Of a DNA stretch of 64,000 bases, positions 37,911-47,185 are shown in pieces (position 1 is the first letter of the stretch; each line of letters starts with the position of its first letter). The notes below the pieces were generated by a model. It was not told the origin of the DNA, did not search any database, and was given only the letters and a program-made list of their open reading frames with translations. A program made the position numbers and the translations under genes. The stretch comes from Arthrobacter sp. DWC3 (lineage in GTDB: Bacteria; Actinomycetota; Actinomycetes; Actinomycetales; Micrococcaceae). The stretch is from contig NZ_PJIP01000001.1 in assembly GCF_002929375.1 (NCBI RefSeq), forward strand, positions 1-64,000, read 5' to 3'.

Positions 37911-38194
37911 GAGGCCATCCTGCGGGAGGCGCGGCGGATCGCGGGAAGGGAGGAAGGAGTGCCCGATGCAGGCATGGCTGTTGACCCCGACGTCATGGGT
38001 CCGGCAGGACCCGCTCGGTGTGCGCCCTCTTCTGAACGCGAGCCCATCATAGGTGCGCGCAGCGGATCCCGTGCAAGTCCGACCGCTTCGGCCACTGGCT
38101 GGTGCATACGTATGCATGGAATAAGCCGAGGGCGCGGTAGGTTCTACGATCGGGCCCAGGGTGGGTCCGATCGTCGGAGTACGGGAGCACAACC

Positions 38195-39226
38195 ATGGCA
38201 CGCGAACTGGAACTCGGTCTCGACACCTTCGGGGATGTCACGCGCGGTGAGGACGGCCGCCCGCTCCCCTACCCGCAGGTCATCCGCAACGTCATCGCCG
38301 AGGCCGTCCTCGCCGACCAGGTGGGCGTCGACTTCATCGGGATCGGCGAGCACCACCGCGACGATTTCGCCGTCTCCGCCCCCGAGACCGTCCTCGCCGC
38401 CATCGCCGGACAGACCGAGCGCATCCGCCTCGGGTCCGCCGTGACCGTGCTCAGCTCCGACGACCCGGTGCGCGTCTACCAGCGGTTCGCCACGCTCGAC
38501 GCCGCCTCGAACGGCCGCGCCGAGGTCATCCTCGGGCGCGGGTCCTTCACCGAGTCCTTCCCCCTCTTCGGCTACGACCTCTCGGACTACGAGCGGCTCT
38601 TCGAGGAGAAGCTGGATCTGTTCTCGGAGCTGATCAAGGAGGGTCCCGTCACCTGGTCAGGCAGCACGCGACCGGGGCTCGAGGGCCACGAGGTGTACCC
38701 GAAGACCGAGGGCGGGCACCTCAAGACGTGGATCGGCGTCGGTGGCAGCCCGGAGTCCGTGGTGCGGGCCGCACGCTACGGCATGCCCCTGATGCTCGCC
38801 ATCATCGGCGGCGACCCCGCCCGCTTCGCCCCCTACGTGGACCTCTACCACCGCGCGCTCACCCAGCTCGGGCAGCCCACCCTGCCCATCGGCGTCCACT
38901 CCCCGGGATACATCGCGGACTCGGACGAGCAGGCCCGCGAGGAGCTGTGGCCGGACAACCGGATCATGCGCGACCGCATCGGCCGCGAGCGCGGCTGGGG
39001 TCCGACGACCCGCGCCGAGTTCGACCAGGAGGCCGATTCCGGGTCGCTCTACGTCGGCTCGCCGGAGACGGTCGCGAGGAAGATCGCGACGACGGCGCGC
39101 ACCCTCGGGATCGACCGCTTCGACATGAAGTACAGCGCGGGCCCCCTGCCGCACGAGAAGCTCATGCACAGCATCGAGCTGTACGGCACGAAGGTCATCC
39201 CGCTCGTGCGGGAGATGCTCGCGTAG
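38195..39226 (+). CDS. LLM-class flavin-dependent oxidoreductase
   Basis: A 343-residue luciferase-like enzyme. It has the barrel start ELGLDTFGDV, FIGIGEHHRDDFAVSAP (flavin-pocket region), RLGSAVTVLSSDDPVRVYQRFATLD and a C-terminal SLYVGSPETVARKIA. Members use FMNH2 or F420; the sequence does not decide which. It is a widespread actinobacterial paralogue group, often of unknown substrate. It stands alone, divergent from the GAF-ANTAR gene with a 284-base gap. Confidence 0.9.
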   Translation: MARELELGLDTFGDVTRGEDGRPLPYPQVIRNVIAEAVLADQVGVDFIGIGEHHRDDFAVSAPETVLAAIAGQTERIRLGSAVTVLSSDDPVRVYQRFATLDAASNGRAEVILGRGSFTESFPLFGYDLSDYERLFEEKLDLFSELIKEGPVTWSGSTRPGLEGHEVYPKTEGGHLKTWIGVGGSPESVVRAARYGMPLMLAIIGGDPARFAPYVDLYHRALTQLGQPTLPIGVHSPGYIADSDEQAREELWPDNRIMRDRIGRERGWGPTTRAEFDQEADSGSLYVGSPETVARKIATTARTLGIDRFDMKYSAGPLPHEKLMHSIELYGTKVIPLVREMLA

Positions 39227-39408
39227 GGCCCGGCTTCGCTCTTTCTTCGGTTTTCTTTCGCACTTCGGGCACGTCGCGTTTGAGTCCGGCCGAGGAGAGT
39301 GGACTCCAGGAGTACAGCACTCCGTGATCCTTCCGCCGGTTCCGGTCCGTCCACCGGACCCGGCGGGCAGCTTCAGCAGGAATCAGCGGCAGTACCGAAG
39401 GAGCACGC

Positions 39409-40461
39409 GTGACGACGATCGACCTTCCGTCCATCACCCCGGGGGTGCGGGCCATCCGGCCCGCGCGCCACGCCGCCGCAGCACCCGTGGCTCCCGTGGC
39501 CGCCATCGCGGTCGCCGCCTCCGCGGCGGGAAGGCGGCCGTCCCTCGTCCAGCGCCTCGCGAGCCTCCTCGGCACCGTGTTCATGGTGCTCGCCGTCGTC
39601 GCCGTCCTGTTCTTCGCGATCGGCCCCCGCTTCCTCGGCTATCAGACCGCCACCATGCTCACCGGCAGCATGGCGCCCGAGATCGTCCCGGGGGACGTCG
39701 TGGTCACCACACTGCAGCCCGTCGGTGAGATCGCCGTCGGCGACGTCATCAGCTATCACATCCCGGTCGAGGACCACCGCGTGGAGACGCACCGGGTGGT
39801 CGAGGTCATCGAGGGGGCCGGCGGAGCCACCGCGGTACGCACCAAGGGCGACGCCAACGCGTCAGTGGACCCGTGGCTCGCCACCCTCGACGGCGACTCC
39901 GTCTACGAGGTCGCAGCCGTGATCCCCCAGGTCGGCAACGCGATCCGTGCCCTCCGCACCCCGCTGGTCAGCCACGTCCTGGTCTACGGCATCCCTGCCG
40001 TGCTCGTCGGGTCCCTCCTCCTGATGATCTGGTCCCGCCCCGGTGGTGCCGACGACGAGGACGCCGACGACAGCGCCATCACGGCCGGGACGGGGGCGTC
40101 CCGTCCCGCAGCCGGGAGCGCGGACGTTCCCACGCTCGACCGATCGATCCTCGAGAACCTCGGGGAGGAGCTGTCCAGCCAGGCCGGCGCGCTGCAGTTC
40201 GCGGACTCGTTCGTCGCCATGCTCCCGCAGCGCATCGCCGCGGTCGAGGACGCCTTCGCCGCCCGCGACGCCGATTCCGCCGTCGTCGCGCTCCTCAGCC
40301 TCAACGTCAGCGCGTCCATGGTCGGCGCGAGCCGGCTCGAGGAGGGCTCGTCCGCGGCGATGGAGGTCATCGACCGGCCGCGCGAGCACGCGGCTGTCAT
40401 CGCCCGACTGCGGGTGCTGGGTGCAGAGTTTCAGGCCGCGCTGGGCGGCATCATCCGGTAG
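39409..40461 (+). CDS. SipW-like signal peptidase fused to degenerate Hpt domain
   Basis: A 350-residue membrane protein. After a basic Ala/Pro-rich cytoplasmic start, a membrane segment (about 50-72) leads to an ER/SipW-type signal peptidase domain: TGSMAP with nucleophile Ser87, GDVVVT, ETHRVVEV with His128, and KGDANASVDPW with the acidic partner. A second membrane segment (about 188-208) is followed by an acidic linker and a C-terminal helical domain (about 240-348) spaced like a histidine phosphotransfer bundle. Its core reads LLSLNVSASMVGASRL, where Hpt proteins have HTLKGSA; the phosphoacceptor His is replaced by Leu296. Peptidase and Hpt calls are by motif. The cytoplasmic Hpt-like part might dock the response regulator encoded convergently. 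Confidence 0.78.
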   Translation: MTTIDLPSITPGVRAIRPARHAAAAPVAPVAAIAVAASAAGRRPSLVQRLASLLGTVFMVLAVVAVLFFAIGPRFLGYQTATMLTGSMAPEIVPGDVVVTTLQPVGEIAVGDVISYHIPVEDHRVETHRVVEVIEGAGGATAVRTKGDANASVDPWLATLDGDSVYEVAAVIPQVGNAIRALRTPLVSHVLVYGIPAVLVGSLLLMIWSRPGGADDEDADDSAITAGTGASRPAAGSADVPTLDRSILENLGEELSSQAGALQFADSFVAMLPQRIAAVEDAFAARDADSAVVALLSLNVSASMVGASRLEEGSSAAMEVIDRPREHAAVIARLRVLGAEFQAALGGIIR

Positions 40462-41216
40462 CCGACCCCGCGGACCGTGCGGATGAAGCGGGGGGCCTTG
40501 GTGTCCTCGCCCAGCTTCTTCCGCAGGTTCCGGATGTGCACCTCCACGAGGTGCTGGTCGTTGATCCAGCCGTCACCCCAGATGCGGGAGAGCAGCATCT
40601 CACGCTGCCAGACGCGGCGGGGCCCCGAGACGAGCGTCGCGAGGAGATCGAACTCGATCCGCGTGAGCGGCAGTTCCACGCCGTCGAGCATGGCGATCCG
40701 GCCCTCGGCGTCGATGGTGATGGGCCCGTGGACCAGCAGGTTCTCGGCCGGCGCGGCGACCGCCGTCGCCACCGCGGCGGACTGCGCCTCTGCAGCCCCG
40801 GTGTCCGCGGGGGCCTGCGACCCGCCCTGGCTCGCGCTCCTGGGCCGGCGGAACATTGCGTTGACGCGGGCGCCGACCTCCCGCGGACTGAACGGCTTCA
40901 TCACGAAGTCGTCCGCGCCGATCTCGAGGCCGATGAGGCGGTCGATCTCGTCCTGCCGCGCGGTGATCATGACCACGTACGCGTCGGTGAGCGGCCGGAT
41001 CTGACGGCACACCTCCACCCCGTCGATGTCCGGCAGGTTCAGGTCGAGGGTCACGAGGTCGGGGCGGCGTTCCCGCACGAGTGCGACGCCCTGGCGCCCG
41101 TTCTCGGCCTCGATGGTGGTGAAGCCGTTCATGCCCAGTGTCATGACCAGCAGCTGCCGCACATCGGCGTCGTCTTCGATGATGAGTGCGACGCGCGCAT
41201 GGGGGTCGGATGTCAT
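40431..41216 (-). CDS. Orphan OmpR/PhoB-family response regulator (copy 2)
   Basis: A 261-residue regulator with EDD (15-16), acceptor Asp58, Thr85 and Lys107, all intact. An Ala/Gln-rich linker of about 35 residues leads to a winged helix ending FIRTVRGVGYRMMPP. Receiver and DNA-binding domain closely match the regulator at 20907-21647, and both lack a neighbouring kinase. The last 31 bases overlap the 3' end of the convergent signal peptidase-Hpt gene. ATG 41216 aligns the N-terminus with copy 1; an in-frame start 33 bases upstream is less likely. Confidence 0.92.
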   Translation of the reverse strand: MTSDPHARVALIIEDDADVRQLLVMTLGMNGFTTIEAENGRQGVALVRERRPDLVTLDLNLPDIDGVEVCRQIRPLTDAYVVMITARQDEIDRLIGLEIGADDFVMKPFSPREVGARVNAMFRRPRSASQGGSQAPADTGAAEAQSAAVATAVAAPAENLLVHGPITIDAEGRIAMLDGVELPLTRIEFDLLATLVSGPRRVWQREMLLSRIWGDGWINDQHLVEVHIRNLRKKLGEDTKAPRFIRTVRGVGYRMMPPSAA

Positions 41217-41328
41217 GGGTAACACACTGCCAGATGTTGGATCGACCATCGAGCGTAGCGGGGCCGGTGGGGCGCAACTTTCACCGATCCGCGAGCCGCA
41301 CCGGCTGCCGGGACAGGAATCGTCGCCC

Positions 41329-43581
41329 TCATGCGCGCACCACCGGCACGCCGCGCCCGGCGATCCAGCCCGAGACCTCCCCCGCGGGGAGCGGCTCGGC
41401 GATGTGGAAACCCTGCGCGAAGTCGCACCCCCGCGCCCGTAGTTCCTCCTGGATCCCGTCGTCGCAGACGCCCTCGGCGACGACCCGGAGGCCCAGGCAG
41501 TGGGCCAGGTCGATGATGGACCCCACCAGTCCGACGGCGCGCTGGTCGTCCCGCATCGCGGTGACGAAGGACCGGTCGAGCTTCAGTTCGTCGACGGGCA
41601 GGTCCCGCAGGTAGGCCAGGGAGCTGTAGCCGGTCCCGAAGTCGTCGATGGAGATCTGCACCCCCTCCGCGCGGAGCCGCGCGAGGATCGAGGCCGTGCC
41701 GGTCGGGGTGGACATGAGCACGTCCTCGGTGATCTCGAGCATGATGCTCGACGGCGGCACGTCGTGCTGCCCGAGGAGCGTGAGGATCTGGTGGGGCAGG
41801 CACGGCAGGATGCACGAGCCCGACAGGTTGACCGCGATGGTCACGTCGAGCCCCTCCGCCCGCCAGCGGGCGACCCGGCGGATGGCCCGCCCGAGCACGA
41901 GGTCCGACAGCGCGGGCATCAGCCCGGCCTCCTCCGCCAGGGACAGGAACGCGTGCGGAAGGAGCCGGCCCCGGGTCGGGTGGTTCCAGCGCAGCAGCGC
42001 CTCCACACCCATGACGCGGTCGTCGGAGAGGCGCACCTTCGGTTGGTAGTGCAGCTCGAACTCGTTCTCCGCCAGCGCCGTGCGCAGTTCCTGGATCGTT
42101 CGCAGCCGCAGGGCGCCGTCGTCGTCGTCCGTGACGTCGTACACGTGGTGCCCGCTCCGGCCGGACTTCGCCCGGAACATCGCGATGTCCGCCTTGCGCA
42201 TGAGCAGGCCCGTGTCGGTGCCGTGCTCCGGCGTCAGGGCTATGCCGATGCTGGCGCTGACCTGCAGGGCCGCCCTGCCCACCAGCACGGGCTCGGCGAG
42301 TTCGGCTTCCAGCCGCAGTGCCGCCGCCACCGCCTCCGCTTCCGATACGCCCTCGAGGAACACCGCGAACTCGTCGCCGCCCAGCCGTGCGAGCAGGTCA
42401 CCCGGTCGCAGCTGCGCGGCGAAGCGCCGGCCGACCTTGACGAGCAGCGCGTCCCCGACGTCGTGCCCGAGGGCATCGTTGACGTGCTTGAAGCGGTCGA
42501 GATCGAGCAGGAAGAGAGCGCCGGTACCGCCACCCGCGAGACGCACCGGCACATCGGTGAGCAGGGCCCGGCGATTGGGAAGACCCGTCAGCTCGTCGGT
42601 CCTCGAGAGCACCACGAGCATCCGGTTCCGGAAGACCAGCGGGACCACGGCGAGGGCGAGCGTCGAGGCGGCGAACACCACGGCGAGGAGCGGGATGCGC
42701 GTCTGGCTGCCGACGACCAGGACGGCCAGCGCGGCAGCCGTGGACACGACCGGTGCCGCGAGTTCGGGCACCCCACGGCGCTGGTGGAGCGCCGTACGGC
42801 CGGTGTCTCCTGCACCGTCCACCCACGCGGCGATCGCGATGACGCCCGCCACCCAGCCGAGGTCGATGATCGAGCCGACGGCATAGTCCTGCATCCCCAG
42901 CGCGTACGCGACGTCCGCGGCGGAGAACGCGATCACACCCCCGATGAGGACGGGCCAGCGGGGACCGATATCGAGCCCTCGGGAGGCGAGGATGCCGCCG
43001 ATGGCGGTGATGAGGAGGAGGTCGAGGAGCGGGTAGACGACGGCGACGATCACCTCGAAGGTGGTGCCGGCGGCGGCCTCCGCGGTCAGGAGCGGGGCGA
43101 GGATCAGGGCCATGATGGACGCGGCCCCCAGCGCCCCCACGACACTCTCCAGCAGCAGCGGCCACAGCATCCTCCTCAGCTTCCGGGTCACCACCACGGC
43201 GAGGGCCCCGAGCATGAGCGGGTAGAAGGCCAGATACGCCACGTCCGCCAGCGACGCATAGCTCAGGGCGTCCTCGCCGGCCAGGGAAGCCGCGTAGTAC
43301 GCATCCCCCGCGGTGTAGGCGGTGACGGCACCGGCGCCGAGCAGCACCTGGGTTCTCGCGAACCGTGTCCTCACGGCCGCGCCGATGCAGAGGACAACGC
43401 AGCTCAGCTCGGTCAGGATGGGCAGCCAGCCGTCCATGAGCGGATCGAAGGTCCGGGGATCACCCATGAGGAGCCCGGCGGCGTAGATGACCAGGAGGAT
43501 GAGCGTCCCGGCCATCAGCGGCCGGACAGGGCCCTGCCGCACGAGGGGGCGCCTGTCGGCGCGGGCATCATCGCGCCGCAT
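41329..43581 (-). CDS. Membrane GGDEF-EAL cyclic-di-GMP protein
   Basis: A 750-residue protein. About nine hydrophobic segments fill residues 20-300, then GGDEF (about 310-475) and EAL (about 490-740) domains. The cyclase site is intact (RLGGDEFAVFLEG) and preceded by an RPGD I-site at the inhibitory spacing. The EAL domain keeps EALLRW, the Asn of NLSGS, EITEDV, DDFGTGYSSL, KLDRSF, AEG and the final Gln, so phosphodiesterase activity is expected. Which activity dominates is unclear. GGGGGG 5 bases before ATG 43581 supports this start. It follows the response regulator in the same direction, with about 110 bases between. Confidence 0.92.
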   Translation of the reverse strand: MRRDDARADRRPLVRQGPVRPLMAGTLILLVIYAAGLLMGDPRTFDPLMDGWLPILTELSCVVLCIGAAVRTRFARTQVLLGAGAVTAYTAGDAYYAASLAGEDALSYASLADVAYLAFYPLMLGALAVVVTRKLRRMLWPLLLESVVGALGAASIMALILAPLLTAEAAAGTTFEVIVAVVYPLLDLLLITAIGGILASRGLDIGPRWPVLIGGVIAFSAADVAYALGMQDYAVGSIIDLGWVAGVIAIAAWVDGAGDTGRTALHQRRGVPELAAPVVSTAAALAVLVVGSQTRIPLLAVVFAASTLALAVVPLVFRNRMLVVLSRTDELTGLPNRRALLTDVPVRLAGGGTGALFLLDLDRFKHVNDALGHDVGDALLVKVGRRFAAQLRPGDLLARLGGDEFAVFLEGVSEAEAVAAALRLEAELAEPVLVGRAALQVSASIGIALTPEHGTDTGLLMRKADIAMFRAKSGRSGHHVYDVTDDDDGALRLRTIQELRTALAENEFELHYQPKVRLSDDRVMGVEALLRWNHPTRGRLLPHAFLSLAEEAGLMPALSDLVLGRAIRRVARWRAEGLDVTIAVNLSGSCILPCLPHQILTLLGQHDVPPSSIMLEITEDVLMSTPTGTASILARLRAEGVQISIDDFGTGYSSLAYLRDLPVDELKLDRSFVTAMRDDQRAVGLVGSIIDLAHCLGLRVVAEGVCDDGIQEELRARGCDFAQGFHIAEPLPAGEVSGWIAGRGVPVVRA

Positions 43582-43729
43582 GCAACCCCCCATCCTCGCT
43601 GTGCTCCTGGTGCCGAAAGCATAGGGGTGCGCGTCGCGGGTGGACCGGGTCTTCGGTCCTCGGTGACGGTATCCTGCGAAAATACTTGGCTTAGGCCAAC
43701 AATCCGCGCGCCGTCGGTACTCTCGTCCT

Positions 43730-44515
43730 ATGCTCCGCATCGTCAACCAGCTCCGCATGGTGCCCGAGGTGGCCCGCCTCGCCAAGCTGGCGCCGCATGA
43801 TCCGGTCGCGGCATGGGAGGGGTACTGGAGCCGCGTCCGCACCACCGGCACGCACGGCGAGGTGCTGTGGGACGCGGAGATCGGCAAGGAGGCGGAGCAG
43901 TACGCTCACGCCGTCGACACCTTCATGGACCGCGGCCTCCCCATCATCGATGTGGGCTGCGGCAACGGGCGGTGGACGCGCTGGCTGGCGGACCGCTTCC
44001 CCTCGGCCCTCGGCGTGGACGTCGCCGAGAGCGCCATCGAGCGCGCGGCGGCCGAATCCACCGATCTGCCGACGGTCGACTTCAGCACCCTCGACCTGAC
44101 GGCGCCCGGCGCCGGCAGGCTGCTGCAGGAGGAGCACGGCGAGGCGAACGTCTTCGTCCGGGGGGTCTTCCATGTGCTGCGTCCGAGGCAGCGGAAGGAT
44201 CTCGCCAGGAACCTCCGGGACATCGTGGGCCACCGGGGGCGCGTCCTGCTGACCGAGACGAACTTCCGCGGCAACCCGCTCTCCTACATGCACAGCCTCG
44301 GCGCGAGGCCGGGAAGCATCCCCGCGCCGCTCCGCCGGGCGATCGGCGGCATCCCGGTGCCGGGCCACTTCGGGCCAGCCGAGCGCCGCGCCGCGTTCCC
44401 CGACGGCTCCTGGACCGTGCTCGCGGACGGTCCGGTCACCATCGAGGCCGTGCCGATGAGCGGGAGGACCAGCACCAGCATCCCCGGATACTTCGCTATG
44501 ATGGGCGCTCGCTGA
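43730..44515 (+). CDS. Class I SAM-dependent methyltransferase
   Basis: A 261-residue Rossmann methyltransferase. Motif I is PIIDVGCGNGRWTRWLADRF with ALGVDVAE as the acidic second strand; a post-I segment is VDFSTLDLTAPGAG. The N-terminal about 60 residues (WEGYWSRVRTTGTHGEVLWD) and the C-terminal IPGYFAMMGAR are typical of a conserved actinobacterial group with unknown substrate. A TTGGC-TTAG-GCCAA inverted repeat lies in the upstream gap. The STAS-like gene follows by 67 bases. Confidence 0.82.
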   Translation: MLRIVNQLRMVPEVARLAKLAPHDPVAAWEGYWSRVRTTGTHGEVLWDAEIGKEAEQYAHAVDTFMDRGLPIIDVGCGNGRWTRWLADRFPSALGVDVAESAIERAAAESTDLPTVDFSTLDLTAPGAGRLLQEEHGEANVFVRGVFHVLRPRQRKDLARNLRDIVGHRGRVLLTETNFRGNPLSYMHSLGARPGSIPAPLRRAIGGIPVPGHFGPAERRAAFPDGSWTVLADGPVTIEAVPMSGRTSTSIPGYFAMMGAR

Positions 44516-44582
44516 TCCTCGGTCTCACAGGGAACGCACTGCCGCCCCGCCCGGAGGCCTCAGCGCCGTTTAGGAGATGGCC

Positions 44583-44978
44583 ATGACCGCACAACCGATC
44601 GACGGCGGCAAGGCCACCCTCGCGCTGCTGCCCAACGGGATCCTCCACCTCGAGTGGGACAAGGACTGCACCATCACGGCGGAGGACGCCGAGTCGGCGA
44701 TGGCCGCCGTCAACGGGCTGGCCGGCGGGGAGGGCCACCCCATGCTCGTCGACATGGAGACCACGCGGACCGTCACCCGCGGCGCCCGTGCGGTGTTCGC
44801 GATCCCCTGCGCGGCGTCGCGCATCGCCCTGCTGGGCTCGTCCCCGGTGGACCGGATGATCGCGAACTTCTTCCTCGGCGTGAACTCGCCGCCCTGCCCC
44901 ACCCGGTTCTTCACCTCGCGGCACCTGGCGGTCGCCTGGCTGCAGAGCGAGGCGCACGAGCATCCCGCCAGCGCCTGA
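44583..44978 (+). CDS. STAS/SpoIIAA-like small protein
   Basis: A 131-residue protein. The sequence KATLALLPNGILHLEWDKDCTITAEDAESAMAAV and PMLVDMETTRTVTRGAR (in segments) resembles the SpoIIAA-like fold of the DUF7793 type often found in Arthrobacter-like genomes. No phosphorylatable Ser motif is evident. AGGAG 6 bases before ATG 44583 decides the start over the ATG at 44577, which touches the AGGAG. The function is unknown. Confidence 0.65.
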   Translation: MTAQPIDGGKATLALLPNGILHLEWDKDCTITAEDAESAMAAVNGLAGGEGHPMLVDMETTRTVTRGARAVFAIPCAASRIALLGSSPVDRMIANFFLGVNSPPCPTRFFTSRHLAVAWLQSEAHEHPASA

Positions 44979-44982
44979 GGCG

Positions 44983-45015
44983 ACGGCGCCCGGCCCGTCG
45001 GGACCGGGCGCCGTC
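44983..45015. terminator. Bidirectional terminator hairpin
   Basis: A perfect 12-bp stem (GACGGCGCCCGG) with a 10-base loop, starting 5 bases after the STAS-like stop and ending 10 bases before the MFS stop on the other strand. Confidence 0.75.
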
Positions 45016-45024
45016 GGGTCCCGC

Positions 45025-46506
45025 CTAGCCGAGGTGCACGGCCTCGTTCGACGTGGTGAACGCGTCCCGCGGCACGTTGATCATGAACCAGGCGACCGGT
45101 GACGCGAGCGCCAGGGCGATCGCGGCTGCGAGGAACACCACGGAGTAGCCGTCCACGAGGGGCTGCAATCCGCCGGCGGCACCCGCTGCGCTTCCCGCAC
45201 CCACCGTGTACAGCGCCGTGAACACCGCCGTTCCGATGGACCCGCCGATCTGCTGGGTCGCGGTGACCGCGGCACTCGCTACCCCGGCGTCCCGCGGGGC
45301 GATACCGAGCAGGGCCACGTTCTGGAGCGGCACGAAGACGAGGGCGAGACCGATGCCGAGGAGGACCTGCGCGGGGAGCACCTCGAGCACGTAGGAACCG
45401 CCCACGGTGATGCGGCTCAGCAGGAGCAGCCCGGCGGCGGCGATCAGGGGACCGGCCGTCATGAGGATGCGCGGACCGACCGTGGGCAGGAGCCGCGAGA
45501 CGATCCCTGCGGAGACGATGATGGCGGCCGTCATGGGCAGGGACGCCAGGCCGGACACGAGCGGGCTCATGCCGAGGACGATCTGGAAGTGGAGCGTCAG
45601 GTAGAGCAGCGCGCCCAGCAGCGCGGCACCCACCGCCACGGAGGACAGGTACGCGCCGGCGCGGGCGCGGTTCGTGATGATGCGCAGCGGCAGCAGGGGG
45701 TGCGCCGAGCGGGACTCGACCAGGACGAACAGGGCCAGCAGCACGACGCCGAGGGCCAGGAAGCCGAGCGTGTCGGCACGGATCCAGCCGGCCTCCGCGC
45801 GGGAGAAGCCGTAGACCACGGATGCGAGGCCGAGGCTGACGAGGACGGCCCCGGGCACGTCGTAGCGGGTGCTCCCGTCGGCGCGGCTCTCGCGCAGTAC
45901 CGGGATGCCGACGGCAAGGGCCACGACGGCGATCGGCACGTTCACGAGCAGGCACCAGTGCCAGCTGAAGTACTCGGTCAGCACGCCGCCGAGCAGCAGG
46001 CCGACGGCGGCCCCGCCTCCGGCGATGGTCCCGTACACGGCGAAGGCGCGCACGCGGTCCTTGCCGCCCGGGAAGGTCACCGACAGGATGGCGAGCGCCG
46101 CGGGAGCCAGCAGTGCGGCGAAGGCGCCCTGGAGGCCGCGGGCCACGAGGAGCATCTCGCCCGAGGTGGCGATGCCGCCGAGGGCGGAGGCGAGCGCGAA
46201 GCCGCCCATGCCGATCAGGAAGGAGCGCTTCCTGCCCCAGAAGTCGGCGATCCGGCCGCCGAGGAGGAGGAGCGCGCCGAAGATGAGGGCGTACAGGGTC
46301 ACCACCCAGCTGCGGTCGCCGTCGGACATGCCGAGGTCGGCCTGGGCCTGCGGCAGGGCGATGTTGACGATGGTGCCGTCGAGGACGACGGTGAGCTGGG
46401 CGAGCGCCACGATGGCGAGCACGAGCCACCGGTTCGCGGGGGCTTTCGGGGCAGCGGCGCCGTCGAGGGTGGGTGCGCCGGGCGCGCCCGGAGTGGGGAC
46501 GGACAT
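45025..46506 (-). CDS. MFS drug transporter, DHA2/EmrB type
   Basis: A 493-residue transporter with about 14 membrane segments. The N-terminal LAQLTVVLDGTIVNIALPQAQ is motif D1 of the DHA2 drug-proton antiporters, and GGRIADFWGRKRSFLIG is motif A. It probably exports drugs or dyes using the proton gradient. GGAGAT precedes ATG 46506. It is divergent from a TetR gene whose perfect palindromic operator sits between them, so its expression should rise when the TetR ligand is present. Confidence 0.92.
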   Translation of the reverse strand: MSVPTPGAPGAPTLDGAAAPKAPANRWLVLAIVALAQLTVVLDGTIVNIALPQAQADLGMSDGDRSWVVTLYALIFGALLLLGGRIADFWGRKRSFLIGMGGFALASALGGIATSGEMLLVARGLQGAFAALLAPAALAILSVTFPGGKDRVRAFAVYGTIAGGGAAVGLLLGGVLTEYFSWHWCLLVNVPIAVVALAVGIPVLRESRADGSTRYDVPGAVLVSLGLASVVYGFSRAEAGWIRADTLGFLALGVVLLALFVLVESRSAHPLLPLRIITNRARAGAYLSSVAVGAALLGALLYLTLHFQIVLGMSPLVSGLASLPMTAAIIVSAGIVSRLLPTVGPRILMTAGPLIAAAGLLLLSRITVGGSYVLEVLPAQVLLGIGLALVFVPLQNVALLGIAPRDAGVASAAVTATQQIGGSIGTAVFTALYTVGAGSAAGAAGGLQPLVDGYSVVFLAAAIALALASPVAWFMINVPRDAFTTSNEAVHLG

Positions 46507-46561
46507 GGATCTCCTCGTAGTGGTGTCGGCTTCGACAGTAGGACGGGCCCCGGCGCAAAGT

Positions 46562-46581
46562 CAAACGAACTAGTTCGTTTG
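46562..46581. promoter_or_regulatory. Perfect TetR-type operator palindrome
   Basis: A 20-bp perfect inverted repeat, arm CAAACGAACT, lies between the MFS and TetR genes. A TATACT -10-like element follows at 46584-46589, only 6 bases before the tetR ATG. Binding here would block tetR itself and probably the MFS promoter. Confidence 0.85.
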
Positions 46582-46595
46582 GGTATACTCGAGGG

Positions 46596-47156
46596 ATGCA
46601 CTCGACGACGGACGTCCGCTCCCGCATCCTCCTGGCGGCGCGGTCCGAGTTCGCCGCCTACGGGCTGGCGGGGGCGAGGATCGACCGCATCGCGAAGGCG
46701 GCCTCGGCCAGCAAGGAACGCCTGTATGCGCACTTCGCCGACAAGGCCGCCCTGTTCCAGGCCGTCCTCGACACCAATGCCGCCGAGTTCCACGAAGCCG
46801 TGATGCTCGATCCCTCGGATGTCCCGGCGTTCGTGGGGGCCGTCTTCGACCACGCGCACGACCACCCGGACATCCTGCGCATGCTCACGTGGGCGCGGCT
46901 CGAGGGGATCGACTACGACCTCCCGGGGGGTGCCGAGCCGGATGCCAAGCTGGCGGCCGTGCGCAAGGCACAGGACCTCGGCCATGTCGACGCGTCCTGG
47001 ACGCCGGAGGAACTGCTCCCCATCCTCTTCGGGATCGCGCAGGCCTGGGTGCAGGCCCCTCTCGTGGCGCACCGCAATGCCGCAAGGACACCGCTGTCGG
47101 CGCACCGCGCCTCCGCTGTGGAGGCGGCCCGGAGGGTCCTCGGGCGCACGCCCTGA
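46596..47156 (+). CDS. TetR-family repressor of the MFS transporter
   Basis: A 186-residue repressor. The N-terminal HTH is at about 8-55 (RSRILLAARSEFAAYGLAGARIDRIAKAASASKERLYAHFADK). The C-terminal helical ligand domain resembles TetR_C proteins of the DUF1956-like/drug-efflux group. A -10-like element directly upstream suggests a very short or absent leader. The palindrome upstream is its likely operator. Confidence 0.9.
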   Translation: MHSTTDVRSRILLAARSEFAAYGLAGARIDRIAKAASASKERLYAHFADKAALFQAVLDTNAAEFHEAVMLDPSDVPAFVGAVFDHAHDHPDILRMLTWARLEGIDYDLPGGAEPDAKLAAVRKAQDLGHVDASWTPEELLPILFGIAQAWVQAPLVAHRNAARTPLSAHRASAVEAARRVLGRTP

Positions 47157-47185
47157 GCCCGCCGGGCCCGGTCCGGCCGGAGCGG

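Noticed and set aside
41500-43800. Long plus-strand open frame opposite the GGDEF-EAL gene
   Set aside because: It is Gly/Arg/Asp-rich text mirroring a high-GC gene on the other strand. The minus-strand frame has every catalytic motif of both domains.
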